A DNA stretch of 57,558 bases. Source: Stieleria sedimenti. Its GTDB lineage: Bacteria; Planctomycetota; Planctomycetia; Pirellulales; Pirellulaceae. Under the pieces are notes generated by a model that was given only the letters and a program-made list of their open reading frames with translations, was not told the DNA's origin and searched no databases. Shown one piece after another: positions 43,745 to 52,527 of the stretch; the stretch's first letter is position 1; each line of letters opens with the position of its first letter. The stretch is taken from positions 1 to 57,558 of the forward strand of contig NZ_JANZKV010000174.1 of NCBI RefSeq assembly GCF_025060895.1, in the 5' to 3' direction. The translations under genes and the position numbers were made by a program.

Positions 43745-45070
43745 CTAGTCACGGCAGTCGACGCAGACGAGTTGACCTTGGACGCTGCGACAGAAGATGC
43801 GGCCGCCGGAGAGGACGGGGGCGGTCCAGGATTTTCCGTCCAAGACTTTCCCTTGAGCGATGGGGTCCCAGCCGTCGGGCGTCGCCGGTGCGATCATCAA
43901 TTTTCCTGGTTCGGTCAGCAACAGCAACTTACCGCCGGCCAACGCCAAGCCTCCCGGTTGCAGGTCATCGACCGACCAGCGGATCTCACCGGTCGACCAC
44001 TCCATGCAACGCAACCGTGCGCCGGTTTCCATGTCGCCGTCGATGCCGTAGAGGTGGCCCTGATAAAGAATCGAACCGTGGATCTGGTTTTTCATCTCCT
44101 TTGATTTCCAAATCAGACTCGGCGTCGCGTCATTCAGATCGAACAGTGCCGCGCCGCGATTGTATCCCGAACAGAGAAACATCTTGCCGTCATGGATGAT
44201 CGGATCGGCGGCGTTGCAATTGAAACTGGTCAACCAACGCTCGGCCCAAAGTTGTTTGCCCGACTCGACATCAATCCCGATGTAGGCGCGTCCCGACGCG
44301 ATCACGGCCGCGGTCGGATTGGAGTCGGGGATCAACACGGGCGACGCGTAACCGCATTCCCGGTCATCGGAGTTCCACAACCGTTCGCCGCTATGCTTGT
44401 CGACCGCGACTCCGGACTCGCCGATGTTCAACAACAGTTTGTCACCGATCACCAGCGGAGCGGCTGAACATCCCCAGCCGGGCAATCGCACATCCGTCTC
44501 CTCGGCGACATTCTTGCCCCACACTTTGGTTCCATCGGACGTCTGCAGACAAAACAGTTCACCGGCACGCCCCATCACGTAGATCCGATCCCCATCGACG
44601 GTCGGTGTCGAAATCGGACCACCTTCGAAGTCGCGGTCGTCCAATTCCGCGGGATAGCCGAACGTCCAAACCACGTTTCCGTCGGCGACGTTCAGGCAAA
44701 AGACGACGTCTTGGTCACCGACGTGTCCGAGCGTGAAGGCACGTCCGTCTTTGACCACGACGGACGAAAACCCGGTGCCGACCGAATGGGACCACGCGAT
44801 TGTCGGCTGCCCATTTTTCCAATTGCAGTTCCACTCCGTTTCGGTTGAAATTCCATTTCCATTGGGTCCCCGCCAGCGGTACCAATCTTCGGCTGCGCAG
44901 GACGAAACGCCGATGGGAAGGACAAGCACCAGCAACGAGCGGAACAAGACTGACGTCGCGACGCGGGCAGGGGGGTGAACGGTCCGTCGTTGTCCGGCGA
45001 CGACAGTAACGCAAAGGCAGACAACAAATCTCAGTGCGTGGCGAAGCAATAAGAAGCGGGGCAAGGGCAT
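43745..45070 (-). CDS. Secreted PQQ-type beta-propeller protein (second)
   Basis: 441 residues. The start is uncertain: a long hydrophobic segment ends in a lipobox-like 'GVSSC', so the protein may be a lipoprotein or Sec substrate with an over-long N terminus. The mature part opens with 'YRWRGPNGNG', the usual 'WxxxRGPxxxG' start of planctomycete PQQ-like propellers, and has blade repeats such as 'NVADGNVVWTFGYP', 'QTSDGTKVWGKN', 'DKHSGERLWNSD' and 'DVESGKQLWAER'. No redox cofactor site could be assigned. It lies 74 bp downstream of the oxidoreductase start on the same strand, probably transcribed separately or before it. Confidence 0.87.
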   Translation of the reverse strand: MPLPRFLLLRHALRFVVCLCVTVVAGQRRTVHPPARVATSVLFRSLLVLVLPIGVSSCAAEDWYRWRGPNGNGISTETEWNCNWKNGQPTIAWSHSVGTGFSSVVVKDGRAFTLGHVGDQDVVFCLNVADGNVVWTFGYPAELDDRDFEGGPISTPTVDGDRIYVMGRAGELFCLQTSDGTKVWGKNVAEETDVRLPGWGCSAAPLVIGDKLLLNIGESGVAVDKHSGERLWNSDDRECGYASPVLIPDSNPTAAVIASGRAYIGIDVESGKQLWAERWLTSFNCNAADPIIHDGKMFLCSGYNRGAALFDLNDATPSLIWKSKEMKNQIHGSILYQGHLYGIDGDMETGARLRCMEWSTGEIRWSVDDLQPGGLALAGGKLLLLTEPGKLMIAPATPDGWDPIAQGKVLDGKSWTAPVLSGGRIFCRSVQGQLVCVDCRD

Positions 45071-45170
45071 CGTCGTAGTCGGTCGAATCGGGGGCAGGCG
45101 TCAAAGGCGGGCCGTCAATTTACCATTGCAACGCAAACGCGTACACGCGTTCTTGTTTGCCATGCGACGA

Positions 45171-45275
45171 AACCTCCCTCGCACACGAAGAACCTCCCTC
45201 GCACACGAAGGTCGTGCATTTTTCGCGATTCGTTCTTCTGGCAGGAGGGGCGAGCGAAGTCGGGAGGTCGAACGT
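45171..45275. repeat. 20-bp tandem repeat and related palindromic element (element C, copy 2)
   Basis: AACCTCCCTCGCACACGAAG is present twice in a row (45171-45190, 45191-45210). Shortly after, at about 45239-45275, comes GGCAGGAGGGGCGAGCGAAG with GGGAGGTCGAACG, related to the element at 17855-17901. They fill the gap before the ZIP transporter. Confidence 0.6.
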
Positions 45276-45300
45276 TGAAAGGCGGTGTCAACCAGGCCAA

Positions 45301-46011
45301 TCACCCCTCCAAGAGTTTTCCGAACAGCCCGAGCAGGAACCCGAACACAGCACCAAGCGGCGGAAAGCTGCTGTTTTTCAGTGTCGCTTGGGGTGCGATG
45401 TCTTCGAAAACCAAGTAGAGAATGCCTGCTGCGGCGAAGACTTGCATCCAACCGAGAGCCGCCTCGTGATCGGGTAACACCAGGTATCCCACAAAGCCCA
45501 ACAGTGGACCGAGCAAGGCCGCGATCATGAACCACCACAAGATTTTGCGGCTTGCCATGCCGGTGCTGCGAAGCTCGCGATAGGCATTGAAGCCTTCGGG
45601 CAGATTTTGCAGGGTGATGATCCCCGCCAGCAGCAGCGCGCCGCCCTTGCCGGCGGAGATCAATGCACCTAACGCCATCACTTCTGGAATGAAGTCCGAC
45701 AGCATGGCGACAAGTTGAGACGCGGAGGATTGACTTCGATTGAGCAACGCCTGCAATCCCCAAAAGCACAGCCCGCCGGCGGTAAAGGCGAGCACTGCTT
45801 CCCAGGTCGCGATTCGTTCGGTGCCGTGGGGGATCAGCACCAATGCAACCGCGGAGAACAGGGCGCCACCGCCGAACGCAATCACGGTGTGACGGAATTC
45901 CTCTTCGAGCCATCCGGGGCGAATCTTCTCGAACGACGCAACCACACCGCCCAGTGGGATCGCCCCGCCGGCAACGGCGGTAAGGACGATCAATTGAATG
46001 ATGGGCTCCAT
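45301..46011 (-). CDS. ZIP family divalent metal transporter
   Basis: 236 residues with about seven or eight membrane helices. 'MLSDFIPEVMALGALIS' and 'ITLQNLPEGFNAYRELR' match the two metal-site helices of the ZIP family ('H-N-x-P-E-G' type), although the first His is Gln here. A His/acid-bearing loop 'IPHGTERI' also fits. Import of zinc, manganese or iron is likely. It follows the DUF3500 gene on the same strand with a gap of 93 bp, so the two may be co-expressed. Confidence 0.88.
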   Translation of the reverse strand: MEPIIQLIVLTAVAGGAIPLGGVVASFEKIRPGWLEEEFRHTVIAFGGGALFSAVALVLIPHGTERIATWEAVLAFTAGGLCFWGLQALLNRSQSSASQLVAMLSDFIPEVMALGALISAGKGGALLLAGIITLQNLPEGFNAYRELRSTGMASRKILWWFMIAALLGPLLGFVGYLVLPDHEAALGWMQVFAAAGILYLVFEDIAPQATLKNSSFPPLGAVFGFLLGLFGKLLEG

Positions 46012-46104
46012 CAGAATGCGATCTCCTGGTCAACCGGCAATTGCGTCTGCAGCTGTGTCTGGCGACGTCGCGATCCGGACGGAATTCCGCGTCGAGCATC
46101 AATG

Positions 46105-47112
46105 TCAATGCGCTTGGCTGATGTGTTCGCCGAGCAGATCGCGGCCGAAGTCGCCGTTGAACTTGCGCCAGGTCGCGTGGGCGTGGTTGGCGTCGTTTTG
46201 CGTGTTGGCATATTCGACCAGGAACGCTTGCGGCATGACGATGCGGAAGTAGTGCGCCTCGCCCAGTTTCGTGCTACCGGCCCAGGCGAATCGAAGGTTC
46301 TCGGCGGCATCGCGAATCTGTTGCATCGCTTCCTCGCTGATCTCGTGCCGAGCATTGCTGGCGAATTCAGACAAGACACCCAACAGCAGTTCCCGCTGTT
46401 GCGAATTCATGTCGCTTCCTTTCACGCCTTGCATTTCCGGCGGGGTGGCCGTGCGATCTTGACCCGACAAGATCTCCTTGGGCGGCTTGTCACTAAACAC
46501 GGCGGCGTTGCCGAGCGATTGGACCAGCTTGCGGGCGCTGTCTTCCAATGCGCCAAGGGGACGAATTCCGCGTCGCGGTCCTTCGCGAACCTCGGCGGGG
46601 TTGGTACCAAAAAATGCCGGTGTTACCGCCACCTTTCCGTCCACAATGGTGTAGTTGAGCGACAGGTGGTGGCCCTCGAACCGCCAACCCCAAGCACCTT
46701 GCTTGCCGGGGTTTCCAAAGATGGTCACGTAGTATTTTTCGGGGTCCCGTACGTCGGGACGTTTTTCTTTCTCACGAAGGATCTGTTCCAGACTCATGAT
46801 CGTCGTCGCCGTCATGAACCCTTTTTGGCTCAGCCCCGTGTTCAGCAACGCGTAGGCGTAATGGTCTTGTGCCGGGCTCAGTTCACTCAGTTTGATGCCC
46901 TGGCGGTCAAAGGGGACGTAGTGCCAGTTCTCCCGTTCGTCGACTTTGAAGTCCAGCACGGCCTTGGCCTTTTGCTCCGGCGTGAGCCATTTGATAAACG
47001 CGTTGGCCGCGGCGGCCATTTCGTCGGCCGGGCTGGATTCGTGACCCGGGTGCGCCGATGCGACAGATACGAGCAGGAGTGGGATGAGCAGTGATGCGAT
47101 GCGTGTGTTCAT
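46105..47112 (-). CDS. Secreted DUF3500 family protein
   Basis: 335 residues from ATG 47112; the longer frame to 47211 has no signal peptide. The signal (IASLLIPLLLVSVASA) is followed by 'HPGHES' at the mature N terminus. The domain contains 'WLTPEQKAKAVLDF', 'RQGIKLSELSPAQ', 'FGNPGKQGAWGWRFEGHHLSLNYTIVDGK' and 'TPAFFGTNPAEVREGP', hallmarks of DUF3500, and a C-terminal 'HYFRIVMPQAFLVEYANTQNDANHAHATWR' with a cluster of His. DUF3500 is uncharacterised; the many His residues and the neighbouring ZIP transporter suggest metal binding (inference). Confidence 0.88.
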   Translation of the reverse strand: MNTRIASLLIPLLLVSVASAHPGHESSPADEMAAAANAFIKWLTPEQKAKAVLDFKVDERENWHYVPFDRQGIKLSELSPAQDHYAYALLNTGLSQKGFMTATTIMSLEQILREKEKRPDVRDPEKYYVTIFGNPGKQGAWGWRFEGHHLSLNYTIVDGKVAVTPAFFGTNPAEVREGPRRGIRPLGALEDSARKLVQSLGNAAVFSDKPPKEILSGQDRTATPPEMQGVKGSDMNSQQRELLLGVLSEFASNARHEISEEAMQQIRDAAENLRFAWAGSTKLGEAHYFRIVMPQAFLVEYANTQNDANHAHATWRKFNGDFGRDLLGEHISQAH

Positions 47113-47278
47113 GATGGAATGTGGAAGGGACGGAGGGCGGAGATGGAGTGCGAAAGTGTAACCCAATTGAGAGGCTGTCGTGCAATCCCACTGAGCCACA
47201 GATTTCACCACCGGTCGCCGGATGGTATTTTGTTGATCGGGGAGAAGGTGCTTTTTTTTGTTGTAAACTGGGCTGGCA

Positions 47279-48376
47279 ATGGCGACGATTGAGCGATTGG
47301 CACTGACTGATTTCAGGCGACGTGTGGTTGCCGGTTCCTTTCCCGATTTTCAGCGATTGTCTGATGCGCTGCGTTGGCTTCAATTCGTACAGGCCGACCC
47401 GATTCGATCGCCGGCACGGGCTCAGGATTTGATGCTCCGACAGCGTGTCGTTGGGTATGTCGCAGGTCACTTGGAAGCGACGTTTCCCGATCTGGATGCG
47501 GAGGAAGGCTATCTTTTTGCGTATGGGTTCATGACACCCGAAGTCTGGCGGGAACTCCGTTGGCGTCCGATTCGGAAACTGAAAAAGCTGGAACGCGACG
47601 TGCTCGACGCGGTGGCGGAATTGGGCGAAGTTCATCCGCGCGGATTGGACGAGCGGTTCGGACGCAAGAGTGTGAAGAACTACTGGGGCGGCAAGTCTCA
47701 ACAGACCAAGCGTATTTTGGACCATCTTCACCATCAGGGGTACTTGCGAGTCGTTCGCCGAGAGAAAGGGATCCGTGTCTATCAGGTACCCGAGCAGGCG
47801 GATCGACAGGATGCAGATCCGCACTCGCGCTATCGTCAACTTGTCATGACAACGGTTCATGTCTTCGGCGCGTCGACGAAACAAATGGTGGTTTCCGAAT
47901 TACGCAGTCACAACCATCTGCTGCCGTCGCGGCGGGAGCGATTGGAGGTCGTCGAGTCGTTGATTGAGGACGGACACTTCAAAGAAGTGCACATCTCGGG
48001 CGTCACTTACCTGTGGAGACGAGAGAATTGGCTGAGCGACGAGGTTCCCGACCGGGTTCGAATGCTGGCTCCGTTCGATCCCTTGGTGCGAGATCGGACG
48101 AGATTCCGGCAGTTGTGGGGATGGGACTATCGTTTCGAGGCGTATGTCCCGGCGGCGAAACGGATCCGTGGGTACTATGCGATGCCGATTCTGTGGCGCG
48201 ATCAGGTGATCGGCTGGGCAAACGCCAGCGTGATCGACGACCGCTTGAACGTGCAATTGGGGTACGCGGGCAAACGACCGCGGGAGAAAGCGTTTCGAAC
48301 GCAGGCGGAAGCAGAAGTGGAGGCGGTGGCGAAGTTCTTGGATTTGGAAAGCGGTGCGTGGGAACTCGCGTTGTGA
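47279..48376 (+). CDS. Winged-helix DNA-binding protein, YcaQ/AlkX type
   Basis: 365 residues. It belongs to the HTH_42 superfamily (YcaQ, AlkZ): 'LRWLQFVQADPIRSPARAQDLML' contains the catalytic-type motif Q38-A-D40, the Q-x-D form seen in YcaQ/AlkX enzymes that unhook crosslinked or alkylated DNA bases. Three tandem winged-helix segments follow, with 'LFAYGFMTPEVW', 'HLHHQGYLRVVRREKGIRVYQ' and 'PFDPLVRDRTRFRQLWGWDYRFEAYVPAAKR', the last being a strong family signature. The start is ATG 47279, 167 bp from the divergent DUF3500 start. A role as a DNA glycosylase for bulky adducts is inferred. Confidence 0.88.
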   Translation: MATIERLALTDFRRRVVAGSFPDFQRLSDALRWLQFVQADPIRSPARAQDLMLRQRVVGYVAGHLEATFPDLDAEEGYLFAYGFMTPEVWRELRWRPIRKLKKLERDVLDAVAELGEVHPRGLDERFGRKSVKNYWGGKSQQTKRILDHLHHQGYLRVVRREKGIRVYQVPEQADRQDADPHSRYRQLVMTTVHVFGASTKQMVVSELRSHNHLLPSRRERLEVVESLIEDGHFKEVHISGVTYLWRRENWLSDEVPDRVRMLAPFDPLVRDRTRFRQLWGWDYRFEAYVPAAKRIRGYYAMPILWRDQVIGWANASVIDDRLNVQLGYAGKRPREKAFRTQAEAEVEAVAKFLDLESGAWELAL

Positions 48377-48394
48377 CGCAACCTGCACCGTGAA

Positions 48395-49159
48395 TCAATT
48401 GGCGTGAACATCACCCCGACGGCAAACCAAAAAGATGCTCGCGCAGAGATCGGGATAGACATGCCCGAGCTGATAACAGCCTTCCAGGTAGGCGTCGGAA
48501 ATGATGTCGGTTTGCAACAATCGGTCCCACTGGAAATTCGCCAAGGCCTTGAAAAAAATGCCTGTTCGATAGACGACATCTAGCCCCGCCGCTCGAGCGT
48601 CCCGTTCCAGCGTGTCTAAGGAGTAGGTGATCCGGTGACCGTGCTCGCGTTCGGCATCGGTCACCGCGCTGTGATGCGAAATCAACCCCATCTTCACCGC
48701 GATTTGCCGTGACGGTGCATTGGCATTGGGGCACACCAACAACAATCTGCCCTGCTCGCTAAGCCATTCCTGGTTGATTCGTTTGAGAACCAAGACGGGG
48801 TCATCGAGGTGTTCGAGAACATGGGTCAAGACGACGTTGTCGTATCGAGTCGGCAGCTTCACCTCCTCGAACGTCCCGTGGATGCATCGGACTTTGCCCG
48901 CGAGCGTCTCATTCATCTTTGCGATCGCCGCATCGGACGCTTCGACGCAGGTTAGGTCGTCAAAGTGGTCGAGCAGACGCTTGGTAAAGCTGCCCTGAAA
49001 GCTGCCCAATTCCAGGCAGTTCCCCGATCGAAAAAACGGCTCAAACGACCGGATCATGAAGCGATGCATCACGTCCAGATCAAAGTTGTAGGCGTATTTG
49101 TGCTCGGGGGTGTCTCGTAGTTCGGCGTTGTAGTCTCGCGATTCCTTCGAGCCAGTCAT
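48395..49159 (-). CDS. Class I SAM-dependent methyltransferase
   Basis: 254 residues. The SAM-binding motif I is 'CLELGSFQGSFT' (about residue 48), followed by 'DLTCVEASDAAI' (motif II) and 'YDNVVLTHVLEHLDDP' (motif IV type, Methyltransf_11/23). 'WLSEQGRLLLVCPNANA' completes the fold. It probably methylates a sugar or lipid-linked glycan. Last gene of the five-gene operon, overlapping the GNAT gene by 4 bp (ATGA), and converging on the YcaQ-like gene with an 18-bp gap. Confidence 0.9.
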   Translation of the reverse strand: MTGSKESRDYNAELRDTPEHKYAYNFDLDVMHRFMIRSFEPFFRSGNCLELGSFQGSFTKRLLDHFDDLTCVEASDAAIAKMNETLAGKVRCIHGTFEEVKLPTRYDNVVLTHVLEHLDDPVLVLKRINQEWLSEQGRLLLVCPNANAPSRQIAVKMGLISHHSAVTDAEREHGHRITYSLDTLERDARAAGLDVVYRTGIFFKALANFQWDRLLQTDIISDAYLEGCYQLGHVYPDLCASIFLVCRRGDVHAN

Positions 49160-49632
49160 TCATCCGTCCCCAAAATAAGTTGCATCAACACGTCTTGACC
49201 CTTGCTGGCCGATCGACGGTATCCAAGTTTTGAATACAGCTCGATGGCGGGTACGTTCTCCGCCGAAACTTCCAACGCGATCTCTTGGACGCCACGCTGC
49301 ATCACCTCACGGTGGCAGTCAGCCATCAGCTGGCGCGCAATCCCTTGTGAACGATAGGCCTGCAACACGCTGACGTTGGAAACGAACGCCTTCACGGGCT
49401 GGGTTTCTTGATTCAAGTAGCAGGCGACCAATCCGACAAGTTTTGCCTGGTGCCAGGCTTCCCACGTGACGGACCGTCGGAACAATTTCTCGGCGTAGCT
49501 GGGCAGATCCACACGATCGGCAAGCGGCGGCCGGAACTGTCCCGAGCAGGTTTCGAAATGCTCCAGGATTTCAACACGCGTGGCTCGCGAGATCGTGTAC
49601 TGAACTGATTGCGCTGTCCGAGTTGATTCCAT
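49156..49632 (-). CDS. GNAT family N-acetyltransferase
   Basis: 158 residues. The acetyl-CoA binding motif A is 'VSVLQAYRSQGIARQLM', with the Q/R-x-x-G-x-A signature, and motif B contains 'ALEVSAENVPAIELYSKLGYRR'. The length is standard for a single GNAT domain. It starts 3 bp after the upstream propeller gene and overlaps the methyltransferase by 4 bp. In this operon it likely acetylates an amino sugar. Confidence 0.9.
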   Translation of the reverse strand: MESTRTAQSVQYTISRATRVEILEHFETCSGQFRPPLADRVDLPSYAEKLFRRSVTWEAWHQAKLVGLVACYLNQETQPVKAFVSNVSVLQAYRSQGIARQLMADCHREVMQRGVQEIALEVSAENVPAIELYSKLGYRRSASKGQDVLMQLILGTDE

Positions 49633-49635
49633 CGA

Positions 49636-50616
49636 TCAAGCCTCCGCCACCGCAATTCCGAAACCGCGTCGTCCGAACTCGTTTCCGTTGTACAGCAGGT
49701 AGGTGTTCTGGTTGTGGTGAAACACGTGGGGATAGCACATCATGTGACTGTCCCACGCATCCGTTGACTCTGAACGCTCGATGCCGACCTGGTCATCATC
49801 GCGTGTCCAGTGTTGAAGATCGTCCGAAAACGCATAGCCGATCCGGTAGCCTCGCTCGGGGTTGGTGCGGAAATCGTTGGCGTAACGGTAGCAGAAATAC
49901 ATGTGAAACCGTCCGTCCAATTCAATGACCGTCGGCAATGCCTGACATTCATCTTCGCCGATCGAGTCTGCGATCAGTGGTGCGCCGCCGGTTTTTTTCC
50001 AATGGACGCCGTCGGGTGACGTCCCGTGTGCGATCTTGTAAATCCGATCGGGTTCGGATTGACCGGGATATTGTCGCCAGGGCAGACCGAAGATGTACCA
50101 CATGTGGAAGCTGTCACCGAAACGCCGTACAAAACCGTCGCCGACCAGACAGGGTTCGTGAAGTGTCGCCGAAAGGACTGGACCGTCGCCATGACGCTCG
50201 AACGTGGTTCCCCCGTCGTCACTGATCGCCAGCCCGATTCCCGTTTCGACAGAAACCTCCACCCGTCGACTCCAACCACAGGTGTATGCAAACACCTGAT
50301 CACCAACCCGAACCGGGCTCAGTGGAAAGATTCCGTGCTCATCAAAGCAGCCCAGTCCTCCAAGACGGATCACGGGTTTTTCTGCGACCCGAAGGACTTG
50401 TTGCATTTCCCAGTCATAGTCGACGAACAAGACGTGACTGAGAAACTTGCCGGTGTCGGCGTTGCGGTGTCGCGAGGAAAAATAGATGCGCACGAAACCG
50501 TCGCAGACCAAAGCTTGTGGAGACTGAGCGAACTCGGTGCAGTCGGCGGGCAAGTCGTAGTCGGTCGGATCAAATATGCGTCCCCGTTTTCGCCATCGCG
50601 GTGCTTGGTTCGTCAC
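49636..50616 (-). CDS. Five-bladed beta-propeller protein, GH43/GH130-like (copy 2)
   Basis: 326 residues, no signal peptide. Repeats of 'SDDGGTTFERHGDGPVL', 'SPDGVHWKKTGGAPLI' and 'SDDLQHWTRDDDQVGI' are the blade ends of glycoside-hydrolase-like propellers; 'DRIYKIAHGTS', 'DSIGEDECQALPTVIEL' and 'FHMYFCYRYAND' recall the active-site blades of GH43/GH130/GH32-type families. I cannot assign the catalytic acid and base. Homologous over its full length to the adjacent gene upstream (FDPT, EFAQ, VYFS/IYFS, PV.PLG, GMFD/CFDEHGI.P). Four-base overlap with that gene. A cytoplasmic phosphorylase or transferase of surface-glycan building blocks is possible. Confidence 0.85.
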   Translation of the reverse strand: MTNQAPRWRKRGRIFDPTDYDLPADCTEFAQSPQALVCDGFVRIYFSSRHRNADTGKFLSHVLFVDYDWEMQQVLRVAEKPVIRLGGLGCFDEHGIFPLSPVRVGDQVFAYTCGWSRRVEVSVETGIGLAISDDGGTTFERHGDGPVLSATLHEPCLVGDGFVRRFGDSFHMWYIFGLPWRQYPGQSEPDRIYKIAHGTSPDGVHWKKTGGAPLIADSIGEDECQALPTVIELDGRFHMYFCYRYANDFRTNPERGYRIGYAFSDDLQHWTRDDDQVGIERSESTDAWDSHMMCYPHVFHHNQNTYLLYNGNEFGRRGFGIAVAEA

Positions 50617-51587
50617 AGCTGTCCCTCCAGTACCGCGACACCGAAACCGTGCTTGCCGACGTGATTGCCGAGATAAAACAGGTAGGTGCGTCCATCGTCG
50701 ATGAAGACGTGCGGGTAGCTGACCATTTCGCTATCCCAGCCACTGTCGGAAACCGTGATGCCTGCCCGGTCGTCGTCACGTGTCCAATGGAATAGGTCCT
50801 CGGAGGAGGCATAGCCGATCCGATAGCCGCCGCTTTTGCCGCGATAGTTTCGGCTTCGGCGATAACAGAAGAACATGTGGTATTTGCCGCCGGAGTAGAT
50901 CACATCGGGGCTGGCTTGGGCTTCGTCGGGTTCGATGCGGCTGTCCAGCAGATCGTTGCCGTGTTTTTGCCAGTGGAGACCGTCATCGGAAGTCGCCATG
51001 CGAATTTTGTAGATCGGCTCGGCGCGGCCGTTGTCGTCGATCCACTTTCTGCCTGCGATGTAAAACAGATACCATCGATCATCGAATCGGCGGACCTTGG
51101 GGCCGCTGATCACGAAGGGTTCGTCGGGCGTGTACGGAATCACCGGGCCGGGACCGAGCTTCGTGAACGTCTGGCCGCCGTCATGACTCTCCGCAACACC
51201 GATCGCCGTGTTGAACGGAACGGATTCACATCGCGTCCATCCCGCGTAGTACGCACGAAACCCATCGCTGTGGCGGATCACGGAAATGGGATAGATGCCG
51301 AATTGGTCAAACATCCCCATCTCGCCCAGCGGCAGCACGGGGCGATCGTTGACGCGGAGCACGGTTTGCAGGTCGGATCGATCGAGGTCCAGATACGTCG
51401 AGTAGCTGGTGTATTGCCCGTCCGAATCGGGCGCCGGACGACAGGAAAAATACACACGCAAAAAATCGTCGTGTGGCGCGACGCAAGGCGCCTGAGCGAA
51501 CTCCTGAATCCAGCTTGCCCCGGGACAGGTCGATCCCGTCGGGTCAAACACCTTGCCCAGCTTTGTCCAGCGATAAGGCTGTGTCAT
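50613..51587 (-). CDS. Five-bladed beta-propeller protein, GH43/GH130-like (copy 1)
   Basis: 324 residues from ATG 51587, which overlaps the WbqC stop (ATGA); the open frame to 51689 is not used. It has the same architecture as the next gene: 'ESHDGGQTFTKLGPGPVI', 'TSDDGLHWQKHGNDLL' and 'SSEDLFHWTRDDDRAGI' at blade ends, 'LRVYFSCRPAPDSDGQ' and 'MFFCYRRSRNYRG' inside. The two are tandem paralogs, clearly diverged. No signal peptide, so it would act in the cytoplasm. It may act on a nucleotide- or lipid-linked sugar. Confidence 0.85.
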   Translation of the reverse strand: MTQPYRWTKLGKVFDPTGSTCPGASWIQEFAQAPCVAPHDDFLRVYFSCRPAPDSDGQYTSYSTYLDLDRSDLQTVLRVNDRPVLPLGEMGMFDQFGIYPISVIRHSDGFRAYYAGWTRCESVPFNTAIGVAESHDGGQTFTKLGPGPVIPYTPDEPFVISGPKVRRFDDRWYLFYIAGRKWIDDNGRAEPIYKIRMATSDDGLHWQKHGNDLLDSRIEPDEAQASPDVIYSGGKYHMFFCYRRSRNYRGKSGGYRIGYASSEDLFHWTRDDDRAGITVSDSGWDSEMVSYPHVFIDDGRTYLFYLGNHVGKHGFGVAVLEGQL

Positions 51588-52312
51588 GACACCGGCGCGG
51601 GATTGGCAACCAACGTGTATCCGTTTTCCACCCACTGACGAACCCTTTCTGTCGGATTGAACATCAGCACATCCAGGATCGAAAGCCACGCGACGAAGGG
51701 ATGATCAAACTGTTGATAAGACCAGTTTTCTGATTGGATGAACCGCAAATCGAGACCCGCCGCACCGAACTCCGCTTGGTCGTACAACTCCACGCCGCCA
51801 ATCGCGTTGACATAAGTCGTCGCGTCCAGGACGCGACAGATCGCCAAGACCTTGTCTTGCCCACGCGCCGAGTGGTCGATCCGAACGCTGGACGAGTCAA
51901 TGATCGGTGTTCTGATCTGCAGGTGCTCGCAAAGCAGGACGAGGGAGTGTTTGATGAAACGAAACAAATTGGGTTCGGAGTATTCGATCGCCGTCGCAAA
52001 CAAACCCATCGCTTCGGCGAAGTGTGGCGCCTTTTGGTAGGCGGCGCGGACTCGATTGAGTAGTTTGCGACGATCGAAGGCTTCTGAGACTTCTCGCTGT
52101 TCGATGGTGCTGTAGTCGGATGCCTTGCGCAGCGGAATCGAAAACAACACATCGCTGCCGTTGACCAGCATCCGGTTGCGGTTGATCCAGCCTTTCTTGG
52201 TGTACTGCAGATTGTCGTAGAGCACCAAGGCGTCGGCTGCGTGGAGCAGATGAAAGTAGCCGATGTAGGGAAAGAAATACGGCTGCATGATGGCGATCCG
52301 CTTCTCCCCCAT
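51584..52312 (-). CDS. WbqC family protein
   Basis: 242 residues from ATG 52312; the longer frame to 52387 is not family-like. The N-terminal 'RIAIMQPYFFPYIGYFHLLHAADALVLYD' and 'GWINRNRMLVNG' are the signature of the WbqC-like family (PF08889), known from O-antigen clusters and of unknown biochemistry. 'YVNAIGGVELYDQAEF', 'FDHPFVAWLSILDVLMFN' are the other conserved blocks. It is the first gene of the operon and probably its promoter lies in 52313-52527, where I see nothing else but a palindrome CATTGCTAGCAATG (52443-52456). Confidence 0.9.
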   Translation of the reverse strand: MGEKRIAIMQPYFFPYIGYFHLLHAADALVLYDNLQYTKKGWINRNRMLVNGSDVLFSIPLRKASDYSTIEQREVSEAFDRRKLLNRVRAAYQKAPHFAEAMGLFATAIEYSEPNLFRFIKHSLVLLCEHLQIRTPIIDSSSVRIDHSARGQDKVLAICRVLDATTYVNAIGGVELYDQAEFGAAGLDLRFIQSENWSYQQFDHPFVAWLSILDVLMFNPTERVRQWVENGYTLVANPAPVS

Positions 52313-52527
52313 TGCTTTGCCCCGTGATGGAAGTGGTCGGAATTCGAGCGTCGATTGGTGAGCCGCTTGCGGCATCACCCACGTCATTTGGATATCGTCA
52401 TTGCATGAACGAACCTTGAATGGGCCGACGCCGACATCAATTCATTGCTAGCAATGAGATTCGCAAGTCCGAGGTCACGATGCGTGCAGACGTGAAGCCA
52501 GACGGAGTGACCAGCTTCAAAACGAAT

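Noticed and set aside
42896-44104. 402-codon plus-strand ORF opposite the oxidoreductase and PQQ genes
   Set aside because: Crosses two supported minus-strand genes and shows no motif.
45715-47094. 459-codon plus-strand ORF opposite the ZIP and DUF3500 genes
   Set aside because: Both minus-strand genes have membrane or signal segments and family motifs; the plus frame has none.
46907-47884. 325-codon minus-strand ORF spanning the DUF3500 start and the YcaQ-like gene
   Set aside because: It crosses a divergent promoter region and is antisense to a well-supported gene.
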